Assembly (NCBI GenBank): GCA_029448655.1
Contig: JACCLO010000002.1
Span: 1,240,001 to 1,304,000, forward strand
Reading direction: 5' to 3'
Source: Wolfiporia cocos
Lineage: Eukaryota; Basidiomycota; Agaricomycetes; Polyporales; Phaeolaceae
DNA: 64,000 bases
A program made the position numbers and the translations under genes. Shown here one piece after another: positions 10,377 through 21,209 of this stretch. Every line of letters starts with the position of its first letter. The stretch's first letter is position 1. The notes under the pieces were generated by a model. That model was not told the DNA's origin, did no database searches, and saw only the letters and a list, made by a program, of their open reading frames with translations.

Positions 10377-11950
10377 TCAGACCGCGTATCCAGTCTGCGA
10401 ACACGCTCAACGTCCATAGGTTCTTGCAAGGTGGTAGGGCACTCACAATCACCACCACAGGCTCCGTCCCAGAGTCGTCGCAGATCTCGCTCCTCGCGCT
10501 GGGTCTCCTCGCAACGTCCGCGCCAACGTTCGCCCATGGGAACGCATCGTAAGGGTTTGGGAGGACCGCGCGGTTGGTGGACACCTCCGACACCTGCTGA
10601 TTGTCCTCAGGCGTCAGATAGTCGGAAACGCCGGCCCCATCTCGCAATCTTGCAGGAGGCGGGCTTGATGTCATCGCATCGCCATCAAGGTTACCGCCTG
10701 TCGCGCTTGCGAATTCGAGACTATCTGTGTGCGATTCGGCCATGAGGAATGCGGACGATGCCGTGCTCACTGGTCGTGGCGGGCGCAGTGGCACATCGGC
10801 AGGCGCGAGCGACGGTGTGTGTTGCACACTGCGGACGCGGATGTTCTTGAAGCGCTCCATGCGCATCTTTTGGCTATGTCGACGGTATGCCAAGAGAAGC
10901 AGGAAGAGCAGGAAGAGCGTGCCAAATGTTCCGAGAACACCGCCCAGGATCTGTGGCAGCCTTGACGGACTGTGGCTAGTTGATTCAATGAATATCAAGA
11001 GTGCGATGTGGGCATGCCAAAAACGAAAATGAGTCAAAATGCCGATCATACCTAGCTGTGGGGAAAGTCCTTGCCGAGGACCCGGTATGCGTGGCCGACA
11101 AAGGACCCACAGTTGTCTCAGGGACAGACACGGTCGATAGCGCGACAGATGTGGTTGTGATGACCGTGAGCACTGTCGATGCTCCCGAGAGACCTACAAA
11201 AGTCGAGGTACTCGTAAGGGTTTCAACAGTTGTGATCGATGTCACAAAGGGGTAGAAGCGTGTACTAGTAGCTGCTGTGATAGAGCTAGTTCTGTACCGA
11301 GGAGTACTTCAGGTCGAAAAAAGCAATATTCGGTGCGAGACCTACCCTCTGCTCCCGGATACTTTGATTGTCTGGGTAGAGGTCTCGACACCTCCCGCAC
11401 CTCCGGATATGATAACTGAGGTTGACTGAGCGCTGCTTCTCGCGCTTTCTGCTCCTGCTTCAGTGTCTAGACTCTGGGTGTTCTGGCTATCTGCACCGAA
11501 GGACGATGGTTTAGTATACTCCTCCAAAGAGGATGATGTACTGGTACACATACTGGCCGAGGGGTTCGCCGTGCCGAGTGACGAATCTGTAGGAATAGCA
11601 GAGGAAGCCATTTCCGCCGAGGATTCGGATGAAAAGGATGTCTGAGGTATTGATGTCGTGGATGATGTGGTGGCTGACGCGCTCTCGGAGCGCAAGGAGA
11701 CGGATGGATTCATGCGGGACACCGAGATGTAGGGCGTTGATGTGTCCGAGGGAGCCACTGTACTAGAAGATACGCACTTGCAAGACGAATCCAACCACAG
11801 TGGCGGACACCATGTGCAGGCAGTGAAAGTTATTACATCGCTGTGTATATGGCTCGATATAACGCTCAATATACCGCTCAAATTGCACGATGACGGTGGT
11901 GGTGAGAATCTTTGTCCGCACTCGCTTGGGGGTGGGGCGTCTGCTGTCAT
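10377..11950 (-). CDS. Ser/Thr-rich single-pass membrane protein, 5' end uncertain
   Basis: Reading right to left: exons 11950-11346, 11285-11052, 10975-10447 and 10394-10377, about 461 residues. After a Cys-containing start comes a long Ser/Thr-rich ectodomain, then one transmembrane helix (ILGGVLGTFGTLFLLFLL) followed by AYRRHSQK and a hydrophilic cytoplasmic tail. This is the layout of fungal wall-sensor-like surface proteins; ligand and role are unknown. No signal peptide is visible at the ATG at 11950, and a TATATATA run lies only about 10 bp before it, so the true first exon may be shorter or further upstream. A second acceptor at 11265 would shorten exon 2 by 21 bp in frame. The tail lacks the LPPAY ending of the two genes downstream. 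Confidence 0.6.
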
Positions 11951-13492
11951 GCCGCGATATATATATAAATGCGCGGAGACTGGGGAGGAACACGCTAGGC
12001 GAAGCAGCCGCAAAGAGTCAAAGCTGACCTGGGAACGGGATAGTGCAGCGGTGGCGCACTAGGCCTTTCCGTGTTCAAGTAGCAAGGAGCAGTAGATCGG
12101 AACAAGTGGGGGTGTTCTGCATTCATGAGCTCTCCACGTTAATTTAAGGACAAATACTGGATGTGCGAGCAAATAGCAACAGGGACGAACTGTTACAGTC
12201 GGGTTGTGGATTGCCGCACCTTCAAGCATGATGAAGGCAAAGCCACACATATGTGAATCTGATGGAAATGTACATGTATGGTATCATATAACTTGTCATC
12301 AAGTTGGCATCACGCAAACGTAACAACAGTACAGCTTGGGCTGTGCATCCGTCTCTCAGGTCCGCCGCCTCAGTATGGTATCAGATCGCCGAGTGTGGTC
12401 CTTATGTAATCGACAGCTCTGCGTGTCAAGCCCTCCAATGACATCTTGAATGGGTTGGAATATGGTTCAAAGCCACAGCGATCTAATAAGATATGTGGCC
12501 CAAGACGATTGTAAGGTGTGTTTGAAGGGATTTCAGCAGCATGGGCGCCAATCTGTGGCTTATCGCGTGATCTCCATCTATCAGGGTATAGGAACGACTG
12601 TCTTCCTAACCTCAGGCTTATTTATGAGCCTACATCTTCGATGGTGCAGGTGTATATAGTTTTCTAATTTGGCTCAACCGCAAAATTGCAAAAGCGCTTA
12701 TCGCCATTGAGACGGAAGTATATGAGCTATAGGATTGACATAGGCTCTGTGTTTGAAGACCCTGTAGACGAATCTACTACCAAGTAAGGTTTCACGAGCG
12801 TACAATACGACCACGTGTCAAGAATAGCTTCAATACTGAGACTCACGAGTTGACATTATACCATTTTAGCGCAGTGGTTAGTGCATGACACTTGAGCATC
12901 AGGCGTTTGGACGTCTCATCACTGCAAAACTAGTACTGACCTGCATGTCCATCGGTGTCACTGCTACTGCCACTGCCAGATTACATGATATGTTGATGAT
13001 CGATTCGATGATCGATGATCAGATGGACATAAGTGCCAGAATGTCGACTGTGTAAGTATATATGTGCCGGGCCACTTCGTGGGCGACGTTTTAAGCCAGT
13101 CCGATTACTTGCAGTGACGGAAGAGCTTCACATTCATGATGCCTCTTGACGTATCACTAATGTCACAACAACAGGTTGATGAAGGTAGCTATACAGGAGT
13201 TCCAAAGGCACAGCACGCTGGAAGACATCTTTAAGCGTCGGGAGAAGAGATACACTTTGCTCGCGATTCACCCCGTATCCTCGTCCTTAACTGGCGAAGG
13301 TGACTCTACTCTTCAATTCACTGCGGCCTTGGCTAGATCGAGGTGCATCGAGCAATTGAGTGATCTTGAATCTTGAATACATATTAACAAGCTCAACAGA
13401 TATACAAGAAACGTGGTCGGTGCTTGCAGCTCACGGAGGCTGTGAAGGATAGCCCAGGCTCGAACAGATCTGTACTAAAGAGCTGAACTCCC
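11951..13492. other. Intergenic stretch without a supported gene
   Basis: Contains a tRNA A-box-like string (TAGCGCAGTGG, 12867-12877) without a matching cloverleaf, and a short run of overlapping ATCGAT-type palindromes at 12996-13021. TATATATA at 11955-11968 may serve the minus-strand gene. No coding sequence recognised. Confidence 0.5.
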
Positions 13493-14926
13493 ATGTTGCG
13501 ACATCTTTGGCAGCGTTCCATGCCACAGCTGCTTTTGTTGCTGCCTGCGCTGGTGCTTATCAAAGGAACCCAAGCTTCATTTTCCATATCACCATCCGGG
13601 AATATAATACAGCAATGTTCACAGATTGATCTTATGTGGACTGAGCAGGTTTGGCGTAGCTTGGCCTGAGGTTGAAATACTTGATGACTAACCTTCTGTG
13701 TTCTCAGCCCCCAATCGTATGTATCAATTGGAACGGCTGCATTGATGCGCACAGTTGACAGCAGAATATGCAGCATCTCTGGGCAGCTCCAAATCGCGAT
13801 ATTGTAGCAGGAGACCCAATCTTACACGACTTTGGTGTTATTAACAGTTCCTTCCTATATTGGACGGTTGACCTATGCGTTGGTCAGGAAACATGATCGT
13901 TGATCACAATGTAGTCCGGTCGTTCATTAAATTATTTGTAGGTCAGAACGTCAGCTTCACATATGTCCAAGAGAGCAACCGTTACGTGGTGTTGGCATCA
14001 GGTACAGAAATGTATAAAAACAGCGAGATGATGATTGAGATTCCTACCCTCCCCCCTAGCACAGCAATACACTGTCGTCGCAGGTTCTGTGTCGTCCTGT
14101 GTTACCAACAACACATGTGATTCCACTGTTTATACAGAGTCTCACACAGGTTGGAGCATGCTTATTTTCATTGATCCAGTCTTTGCTGAATACCTCAATA
14201 GGGTTGCGTTCATCGGCCACACTGATAAATGCTACATCTACCTCCATCCAAAGCAGTACCACTAGCCTTTCAATGGTGCAGACTGCTACTGCCTCCATCC
14301 AAAGCAGTACCTCTAGCCTTTCAATGGTGACGACTACCACTGAGTCACAGGATGCTCAAGTTTCGGGCAGGTCCTCATCTCATGCTGCTATATACGGAGG
14401 CATTGCTGGGGCCATAGGTCTACTGCTACTTGTGGGCATTGCAGCCCTTTTCCTGCTACGTCGTCGTGCATATACAGGCAAATCAACTGTAAGCTTCATG
14501 CATAGAGACAGAGAGAATAGCATTTGTGAGCTGCACGGATTTATTGGGGACCGAGATGATACTGACATGTAATAGCTTCCGTCAGCCATGACCCTGCTTC
14601 CTTGGTGACACCTTACAATCTGCACGCTGATGTACAGTCAGCCAACGGCGCCCTAGCTACATCCGAATCCGATCGTCCAAGGCAAGAAGGGGGATTTGTC
14701 TATCGTGCGTGCCAGGATTCTACCAGTTTGCTATCATGGATCAAATTAAGTCTCCCTAGGAAGGCTAGAGGGTAGTCCCAGTGCTGCGTCCCGGTCGAGT
14801 GGGCTGAAATCGGTGTCATTGGGGATTCCTCGTGAGTCAGATGCGGGAATCAATTTCACAAGAGAAGGTGTCCCAACCACATTACCTCCTGCATATCAGG
14901 ACTTCACCACAGCGCAGTCACACTGA
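13493..14926 (+). CDS. Secreted-type single-pass membrane protein (LPPAY-tail family)
   Basis: Exons 13493-13648, 13708-13753, 13808-13882, 13942-14001, 14060-14149, 14202-14525, 14576-14704 and 14760-14926 give 348 residues. A signal peptide (MPQLLLLLPALVLIKGTQA within the first 32 residues) precedes a small beta domain with a paired-Cys look (QQCSQIDLMW, later DPILHDFGVI, VGQNVSFTY, VSSCVTNNTC). Then come a Ser/Thr stalk, a helix (GGIAGAIGLLLLVGIAAL), RRR, and a tail containing VTPYNL and ending LPPAYQDFTTAQSH. This domain order recurs in many Agaricomycete surface proteins of unknown function. Without splicing the gene looks full of stops, but each break is resolved by a 50-60 nt GT-AG intron. 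The gene at 16108 is its paralogue. Confidence 0.8.
14241..14342 (+). repeat. Two 51-bp tandem copies in the stalk of the membrane protein
   Basis: Each copy begins CCTCCATCCAAAGCAGTACC and encodes 17 residues (SIQSSTTSLSMV-type). The frame is kept, so the stalk length changes without breaking the protein. Confidence 0.75.
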
Positions 14927-16107
14927 GTTCAATACTATGTAATCTCGATTCATATCGTCATGATGCCGTGATCACTGTACAGCCTCAGTCTGTATGCATG
15001 TAGTGTTCTTCCTAATATTATCGATAATTGTTGATGATTTCTCGTGAATGTAAAGATAATTTTGTGTACAAAGTGGACACCATATGAAATAATCTGAGAT
15101 CACCTTCTATACTTCTGGTTAGACTTTGAGTTTCTCCTGGTCAAGATGAAGGGGATAGTGATGATTACTGTAGTGTTTTCGCCTTGTTCAGCACGTCATT
15201 GATACATTGACTGGGTCATGACGGCAGCGAATGCACTTACAGCCTCATTTTTGGAGCTACCGATGCAATCCTCAGCCTACTTGTGGCGATGTAGTTTGGC
15301 TTGCTGCCTCGCACAATAACCAGGTAATAAGTATCAGTCAAAGGTTCAGAAAGGAAAATTGATACTGTAGATCCGTTCAAAATGCTTTCGTGAAATTCAG
15401 TCGCCAACACGACTGACCACTGACGCGCACTAGCAACTACAGCCACCAACCAGGATGACAAGTTGATAATACATCGACAACGAAGGAAGATTTTGTCAGC
15501 TCAGAACGTGTTTCGGACACCATTCTCCGTAAGACTCAGTGATGACTTCGATGTCCACAGATGAGATCGATGGGAAGCGACCATGGTGCTGCTATGGCTT
15601 CGGACACAATCAAATACGTTTTAGGTGGCTGTTCTAGCATATAAATTCGCAAATGAAATGAATGGTTATGCTGAGGAATGCGGGACGTCTGTGACTATTT
15701 ATGAATTAGAGGTTCGACGCTCCCGACAGATCTATATGATCAATCGATAAAGACAGTGATCCTGCCATCCTAGCGCCCTCATCAGCCACATCCGCTAGGA
15801 TCTAAGGAATTTAGGTGGCTTCATGGAAGGTCACTACAGCCCACCTCCTTTCTCACTGGACAAGGAATATTACGCATTTGAAATCGCAAAATGCCACCAT
15901 AGCCTTCAATAGGAGAAGGATGGTGGCCTGAGGGTCAGGGTTTGCCGGGGGCCCTCCGAGTCGCTTATAAGGGTATGTATCCGCTATCTGTCCAGTATTC
16001 GTGGCTTATTTAATTCTGGTCTGACGTCTGCCACCGACTCTGCCACCGTGTCCCGCAGGCTTTGTGACTCTCTAGTGAGACTGCACTCTTCACGTGCGGG
16101 AGCATTC
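14927..16107. other. Intergenic stretch; promoter of the next gene
   Basis: TATAAG at 15966-15971 lies 137 bp before the ATG at 16108. A minus-strand frame at 15237-15461 has no supporting exon structure. Nothing else recognised. Confidence 0.5.
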
Positions 16108-17899
16108 ATGCAACAACATATCTGGTTACTCTGTTTTGCGGTAACTATCCGAGGTGCCCAAGTGTCGCTTGACATAACACCGTCAGCAACGTATACAATA
16201 CCGCAATGCTCAATCATTCATCTCACGTGGAGTGAGGCGGTTCGTCATAACTCGACTCGTCCTTTGATTCTGGGAGTACTGATGACTTCATTGATAGCCC
16301 CCAACTGTATGCTATCATCAGCCTGCTCGTGCGTGTAATTGACACACGTCAGTAGCATCCCTGGATAGTACCAGATTGCGAAGTCTCTTCAAGAGACCAA
16401 ATCCTACATGACTTCGGCGTTATAAACACTTCCACGGCCCAACAATCTACCGTTATTGCAGGGTATATCTCGACCTGTCTCCAAGACCGTGCATACGGCT
16501 CCACAGTTGATACCGTGACACTGTCATCCTATGGTTCGAGCGGATTGCGAGTTGTGGGTACAGTCATTACTCACTAGTGCCTTGATGATGTAAGAAAGCT
16601 GAAGTCAACGGTGGCATCGTCCTCTTCACCACTCTCTTTGCAATCTGTGGCAACATTGTTGTCCTCTACACAGCCGTCATCAGTGACACATGGCTCAACG
16701 GGTGATTCAGTATCTTCCCATGGTTCGAGCAGCCTGTATTCTCTCCATTACAATCTTCACTCACTGAGGTCTCTCCGACAGAGCTGACGCTCTCTGGAAA
16801 GCTGGCAGCATTGGCACCACCCTCTACATCTTCCTATATACCACTGATGGCAGCTACAGCGTTTTCTACAGAACTGGTGGTAGTTACATTGTCCTCTACT
16901 CAGACGATATCTGTGATGTCGCCTTCTACACACATAGTGGCAGTGACATCGCTCTCTACACAGGTCATAGAGGTAACCTCGTCCTCTACAGAACTGATGG
17001 AAATAACATCGTTCTCCAAAGAGCTAGTAGCAACAACGTCGTCTTCTACAGAACTAGTGGCAATGACATTGGTCTCCACACAATCTGTATATGTGACATC
17101 GTCCTCTACAGAACTGGTGTATACAGAATGGTCCTCTACGAAACTGGTGGCAGTGACATCGCACTCCACACACATCATAGATGTGACACTGTCTTCTACA
17201 CAGTCGGTGGCTGTGACTTCATCGACATCCTCCGCACCATCTGTAAATATGACATCTTCACCCCTGGCTTTAGCTACCATGCCATCTTCCTCAAATGGAT
17301 CCACTACCAGCTTTCTGAGTGTCCCTTCTACCACAAACCCAAGCTCAGGTGCTCGTGCGGCCACTGGATCATTACATTCTAGCGCTCCCATCGTCGGAGG
17401 AGTCATCGGGGGCATACTAGTGACCCTAGTAATTGTAGGCGTTATCATAATGGCCAAGTTCAATCGTCGTCGTGGCCGCGTTGCGAACTCTGACAGTGAC
17501 GGCCCAGGTGAGCAACGTACATCTAGAGTCTCCAGCTGACAACGCTGACCGCGTGAGGATAATGTCAGCACAAGACCGCACCTCGTGGATGACACCATAT
17601 AATATGCAAGATATTGTGGAGTCGTTGAACGGCAATGAGAGTCTACGGCTAGGGCGTGGAGTCATCAAGGGCGGATATTCTTACCGTTCGTGCTTCAGTT
17701 ATGACGACCTTCTACTGCTCATTGCAATTGATCTGAATCAGGAGGGATGGAAGAAGAGCCCACTATGACAGCTGACCCGATCGCACTGCGGCACGGTGAT
17801 GAACACTCCATTCATGCACATGAATTGTACATGGGCTCCAGCGAGGCGGACATTAGCGTACGAAATACGCTCCCGCCCGCGTATCAATATCTCAATTAG
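16108..17899 (+). CDS. Repeat-bearing single-pass membrane protein, paralogue of 13493
   Basis: Proposed exons 16108-16239, 16298-16334, 16396-16553, 16599-16709, 16769-17507, 17569-17685 and 17742-17899 give 483 residues. A signal peptide (MQQHIWLLCFAVTIRGAQ) is followed by PQCSIIHLTW, ILHDFGVI and QQSTVIAG, which align with the neighbour at 13493. The segment between DFGVIN and AQQ, two exons in the neighbour, is missing here. A Ser/Thr stalk of twelve 10-residue repeats leads to a helix (IVGGVIGGILVTLVIVGVII), RRR, and a tail with MTPYNM ending LPPAYQYLN. Two acceptors (ending GAG at 16395 and 16768) are weak, so the ectodomain may be degenerating. The intact tail exons argue that the gene still codes. 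Confidence 0.6.
16859..17218 (+). repeat. Coding minisatellite: twelve 30-bp units
   Basis: Twelve in-frame units of ten residues with the pattern x-S-T-[EQHK]-[LSIV]-[VIM]-x-x-T-x (for example SSSTELVAMT). The DNA unit is close to CCTCTACAGAACTGGTGGCA. It forms a Ser/Thr-rich stalk likely to be O-glycosylated. Confidence 0.85.
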
Positions 17900-18479
17900 A
17901 GATAATCTGGTTAACTCAGCGATTGTGATGACTTATTTCCAGGCATGGTGTCCATCTCGCTTTAACGTCTCGCCTTCTGTTTATCATAGTCCATAACCTC
18001 TACTAATATGTTGATAGCAGCACACGTACTATCCGCAGATCTCACATCCATTCATAAGTACAGTGATTCGACGTATTGAGAGTTGTCAGCAGTATGCACG
18101 TATTGATCAATGGTCAACTTTGAGCATCGCGTACGTGCAGTACAACATAAATATTTCGACGTGGAGCGAATAGTCTCAAGCGGGCCGAGCTATGGCGAGA
18201 CGAGCCATACCATATTTGCTACATAGTCACTGGGGTTCGGAATTCCACACATAACCATTGGTTGTCGACTTCGATTACAAGCAATACAATATGGACCCAT
18301 CCTTAGATCATCACGACTTCCATCTTAACCACTAGAGACCTTGTATCATCGTCATCCGGGGAGTTCATGTAATAGGTCAAGATGATCTCTGTGTTCGATG
18401 CCAGCATCAGCCACTTTTCACACTCTGCCAAAGCTCGTATTGTACGACCTGCATGTACCTCACTGCAGCTATGCCTAGA
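17900..18479. other. Intergenic stretch, no gene seen
   Basis: No supported frame, repeat or RNA gene. Confidence 0.5.
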
Positions 18480-18585
18480 TTACCCAAGGTGATCGGAGAA
18501 AGTGGGGTGACATTTGCCGCGATATTCCGCATCGATGCTGATGATGGCTGTCGTTAGTCAGATCTAAGATTAAAGCAAGAAGTGC

Positions 18586-18780
18586 CTAACGCAGGTAGTA
18601 CAGTATAGCAAGACATGCAAGCAGAACAAAGATCATGATGTTATACACAGCGTCTATGTAGTTGAGGAAAAGATCCGGATCCAAGCGAGAATGTCCGCGG
18701 TCTAGCAGTGAGAATAAGTCATGAGAGGAATTTGGCGGGGAAACGAAAATCTGGACAAAATTCTCGAAGGGAGGGCTCGG
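18586..18780 (-). other. Open 64-codon extension after the BTB stop, with a hydrophobic helix
   Basis: Directly after the TAA of the BTB gene, in the same frame, 64 sense codons follow up to a TAG at 18586. They include LDPDLFLNYIDAVYN and then a helix-like IMIFVLLACLAILYYL. The acceptor-like GAG just after the TAA has the phase that would accept exon 6 of the BTB gene if exon 7 were skipped. It may be an alternative 3' exon, a fused small gene or chance. Confidence 0.3.
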
Positions 18781-20627
18781 TTAAGCTTGTTTGGCAGAGA
18801 CACGGAGCATGATCTCTGAGAGGATCTCCGCGGCATGTGGGACCTTCCCGCTGGTGACCTCGACCATTTTCTCTTTGAATGCTGAAGAGGACTTGAGGAT
18901 GTCCCAGTACTGCACTACCAGTGCGAGCTCCATTTCTTTTACTTCTGCATACCTAGTACGCAATTAGCAACGACTCAATCGATCTGTATTATTAGAATGT
19001 ACAAGAGTACATACCTTGCAGTAAACTCGCTGAAAACCTCCGTCAGAAGGGTTTGTGGCGTCAACTGTGACTGTAGATACTGGAGCGCAATCCTCCGCAA
19101 GCCGTGTAATTCCAGCTGAACATGGATGTATAAAGTCACAACATTCAACACGCATTAAAGGGTCGGCAGCTCGAGCGTACCTTTGTAGCCAGGCGATATA
19201 TCGATCTGCACGATGGTTTTGCAGGCTCGTCGGCACCGTCGGCGTGGTACCACATGTCCTCGTCCACGCACGTAGTCGCGTTTCGTGGACGGAGAGGCGA
19301 AAATGTGATGATCCCAGTATACAAATAGTATAAAAGGGCTTCCCACCTGCAAAATATGGGATATAGTCTGGTCCAGTGAAGGCAATGGTAGTCATTACGT
19401 ACGTTTTGGATGCGGTTCCGAGGAGCACGATTGTCGTGCCATCATATGCTATGAGCTATGCTAAGGCCTGCTTGTCATCAAGGAGATCGAAGCACGTACT
19501 GGAACCCGTGTGTAGATCGCTTCCTTCTTCGTGTTTGTCATCGACCATATCAAAGGACGTAGTGGATGATATCATGTCGCCCTGAGTTTCTTCTTTGTAA
19601 CATCACTCAAACAGCAGTTCAACGGGGAGATGAGCACGCATACCGTCTCCTCGCATCTGCATGGCACGGTCCTGGGAGCTTTCTCTTGTTATTGACTCCT
19701 CAGACGCTACCAACGGTTCAACGAGCCTCACGGGACGTCTCGCGCTAGCACGCGAACCACGCCGGTCGCGTCCCGAGCCTCGGACGACAACCATATCCCC
19801 GTCCTCGTCGTCCTCGTCCTCGTCTGGTTCGAAGTCGCTGTCGTACTCCGTATACTCACACGCAAGGTTGTAGTCCGAGAGGCAACTGCCTCGCTGCAGC
19901 TCGAAGCCCTCGATCATCGACTCCACGTTAAGCACTATGGCGAACCGGGACTCAGCGGCCGGCGACGTCGCATACCGACATCAATGGCTGACAATCACTC
20001 ACAGCTTTCTGAGCGCTCATAAGTCGATGCTAGGTCCTTCATGTTGGCGTAGAATGAGCGGGGGGAGCTGAGGCGCCCAATGGAGTCTCGCCTACTGAAT
20101 ACGACGAAGCGAGTGTTAGATATTGGCTGGGCTGTGAGCACCCGATGGATGAGGTCCAGCGTGGGTTTTGAGCGGGGATTGGGCTCGTTTGATGGGCGGA
20201 GGGTGACCAGCACCGATACAGCATCTTCATGCTGCATACGTTCCGACGCTTCGTACATTTTCTGTGTTAACAGTGTGCCAATGATTGCGCGTCCCTGTTC
20301 AAAAATGCTGGGTCGCCGGGGTGACTGGGTCGAGTATACGATATCGCCACTAAGCGATTGAACAGTGACTGTGGCGTTCACTGATAGAGGTGGAAAGGCC
20401 ATGTCTCCTGGGAGTAAGTACAAGGCCAGGCGAAGGCTGGACTTCCCGGTCTTGCTGTAGTACCGCGAAACTCTGTACGTATAGCCCGGCCAGAGCATGA
20501 CGCTAATCCGTGCCTCGGTGGCTTCTGTTCCATCTGGTGCCGTCAAAAGGACTCCTAGATTGTCCAGTCTGAATCGATGAACCAAGTCAAAATCAGCTGC
20601 ATCTTGTTGCACATTCAAAAAGCCCAT
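18781..20627 (-). CDS. BTB/POZ domain protein with acidic insert
   Basis: Exons, right to left: 20627-20003, 19934-19644, 19592-19506, 19448-19403, 19346-19181, 19115-19015 and 18952-18781, 495 residues. The N-terminal part (about 1-150, with FRLDNLGVLL, SLRLALYLLP) is strand-rich and may be MATH-like. The BTB domain begins at RFVVFSRRD...GRLSSPRSFYAN, is interrupted by an acidic insert (DSDFEPDEDEDDEDGD), and resumes with DGTTIVLLG, TWEALLYYLYTG, SCRSIYRLATK and LELHGLRRIALQYL. This order is usual for a large Agaricomycete family of BTB proteins, which often act as Cullin-3 adaptors or homodimeric scaffolds. The target is unknown. Its stop codon is followed by the open extension listed separately. 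Confidence 0.85.
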
Positions 20628-21209
20628 GTCTGTTGATGCTTTTGGACGTCACAAGAAGCACAAGTCCTGCTTAGATGTGATAACTCAATCTTCTGTAGGT
20701 ATTCAAGCTCTCGCTTATATATTGTCACCGACGTTGAAACTCACAGATGGTAGGGACTCGGGCTTGTGCGATTGGCAATGTGGCCTGATAATTGGCGAAC
20801 GTGGCGATACGCAGGAAAGTAGATGAGAGTGGAGGGGAGGTGACAAAAAAGTTTTGCAATGATCCTTTGTTGCAAACGATTACAGCGGAGGTACATACAA
20901 CAGCATGCAACGCACACGAGGCTGGGTGAGAGACAACTTTAGCACGCACGAGGACGCGTCATGATATCATCGGCGCGCTCAGTCACAAACAGCGCTTCCG
21001 GCGTCACGCGCTAATCATCACGCTTTCAGCTCAACGAACACAATATGTTGATTTCTCTACGTCCAATACTGCATGCACATGATTGCATCCAACGAGTACA
21101 TGACACAGTTCAAACCCACCCAAGGCGGCCTATACATAAAAGCGTACAAATACAATGTTCCAAGCGGCAAATGCGACACCCGCGAGGATTGTCAGACATG
21201 GGTCAACCC
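20628..21209. other. Intergenic stretch, no gene seen
   Basis: Upstream region of the BTB gene and 3' flank of the NBR1-like gene. No TATA box or repeat stands out. Confidence 0.5.

Noticed and set aside
13493..14926. Suspected pseudogene because all frames are interrupted
   Set aside because: All interruptions fall in seven 50-60 nt GT-AG introns with matching phases, and the tail LPPAY exon is intact.
15237..15461. Minus-strand frame with a strand-like pattern
   Set aside because: Too short, lacks signal peptide and splice partners, and cannot be tied to the surface-protein family.
16900..17598. 232-codon minus-strand frame with VEDDV repeats
   Set aside because: It is the antisense of the 30-bp coding repeats of the plus-strand surface protein; repeat periodicity keeps the antisense frame open.
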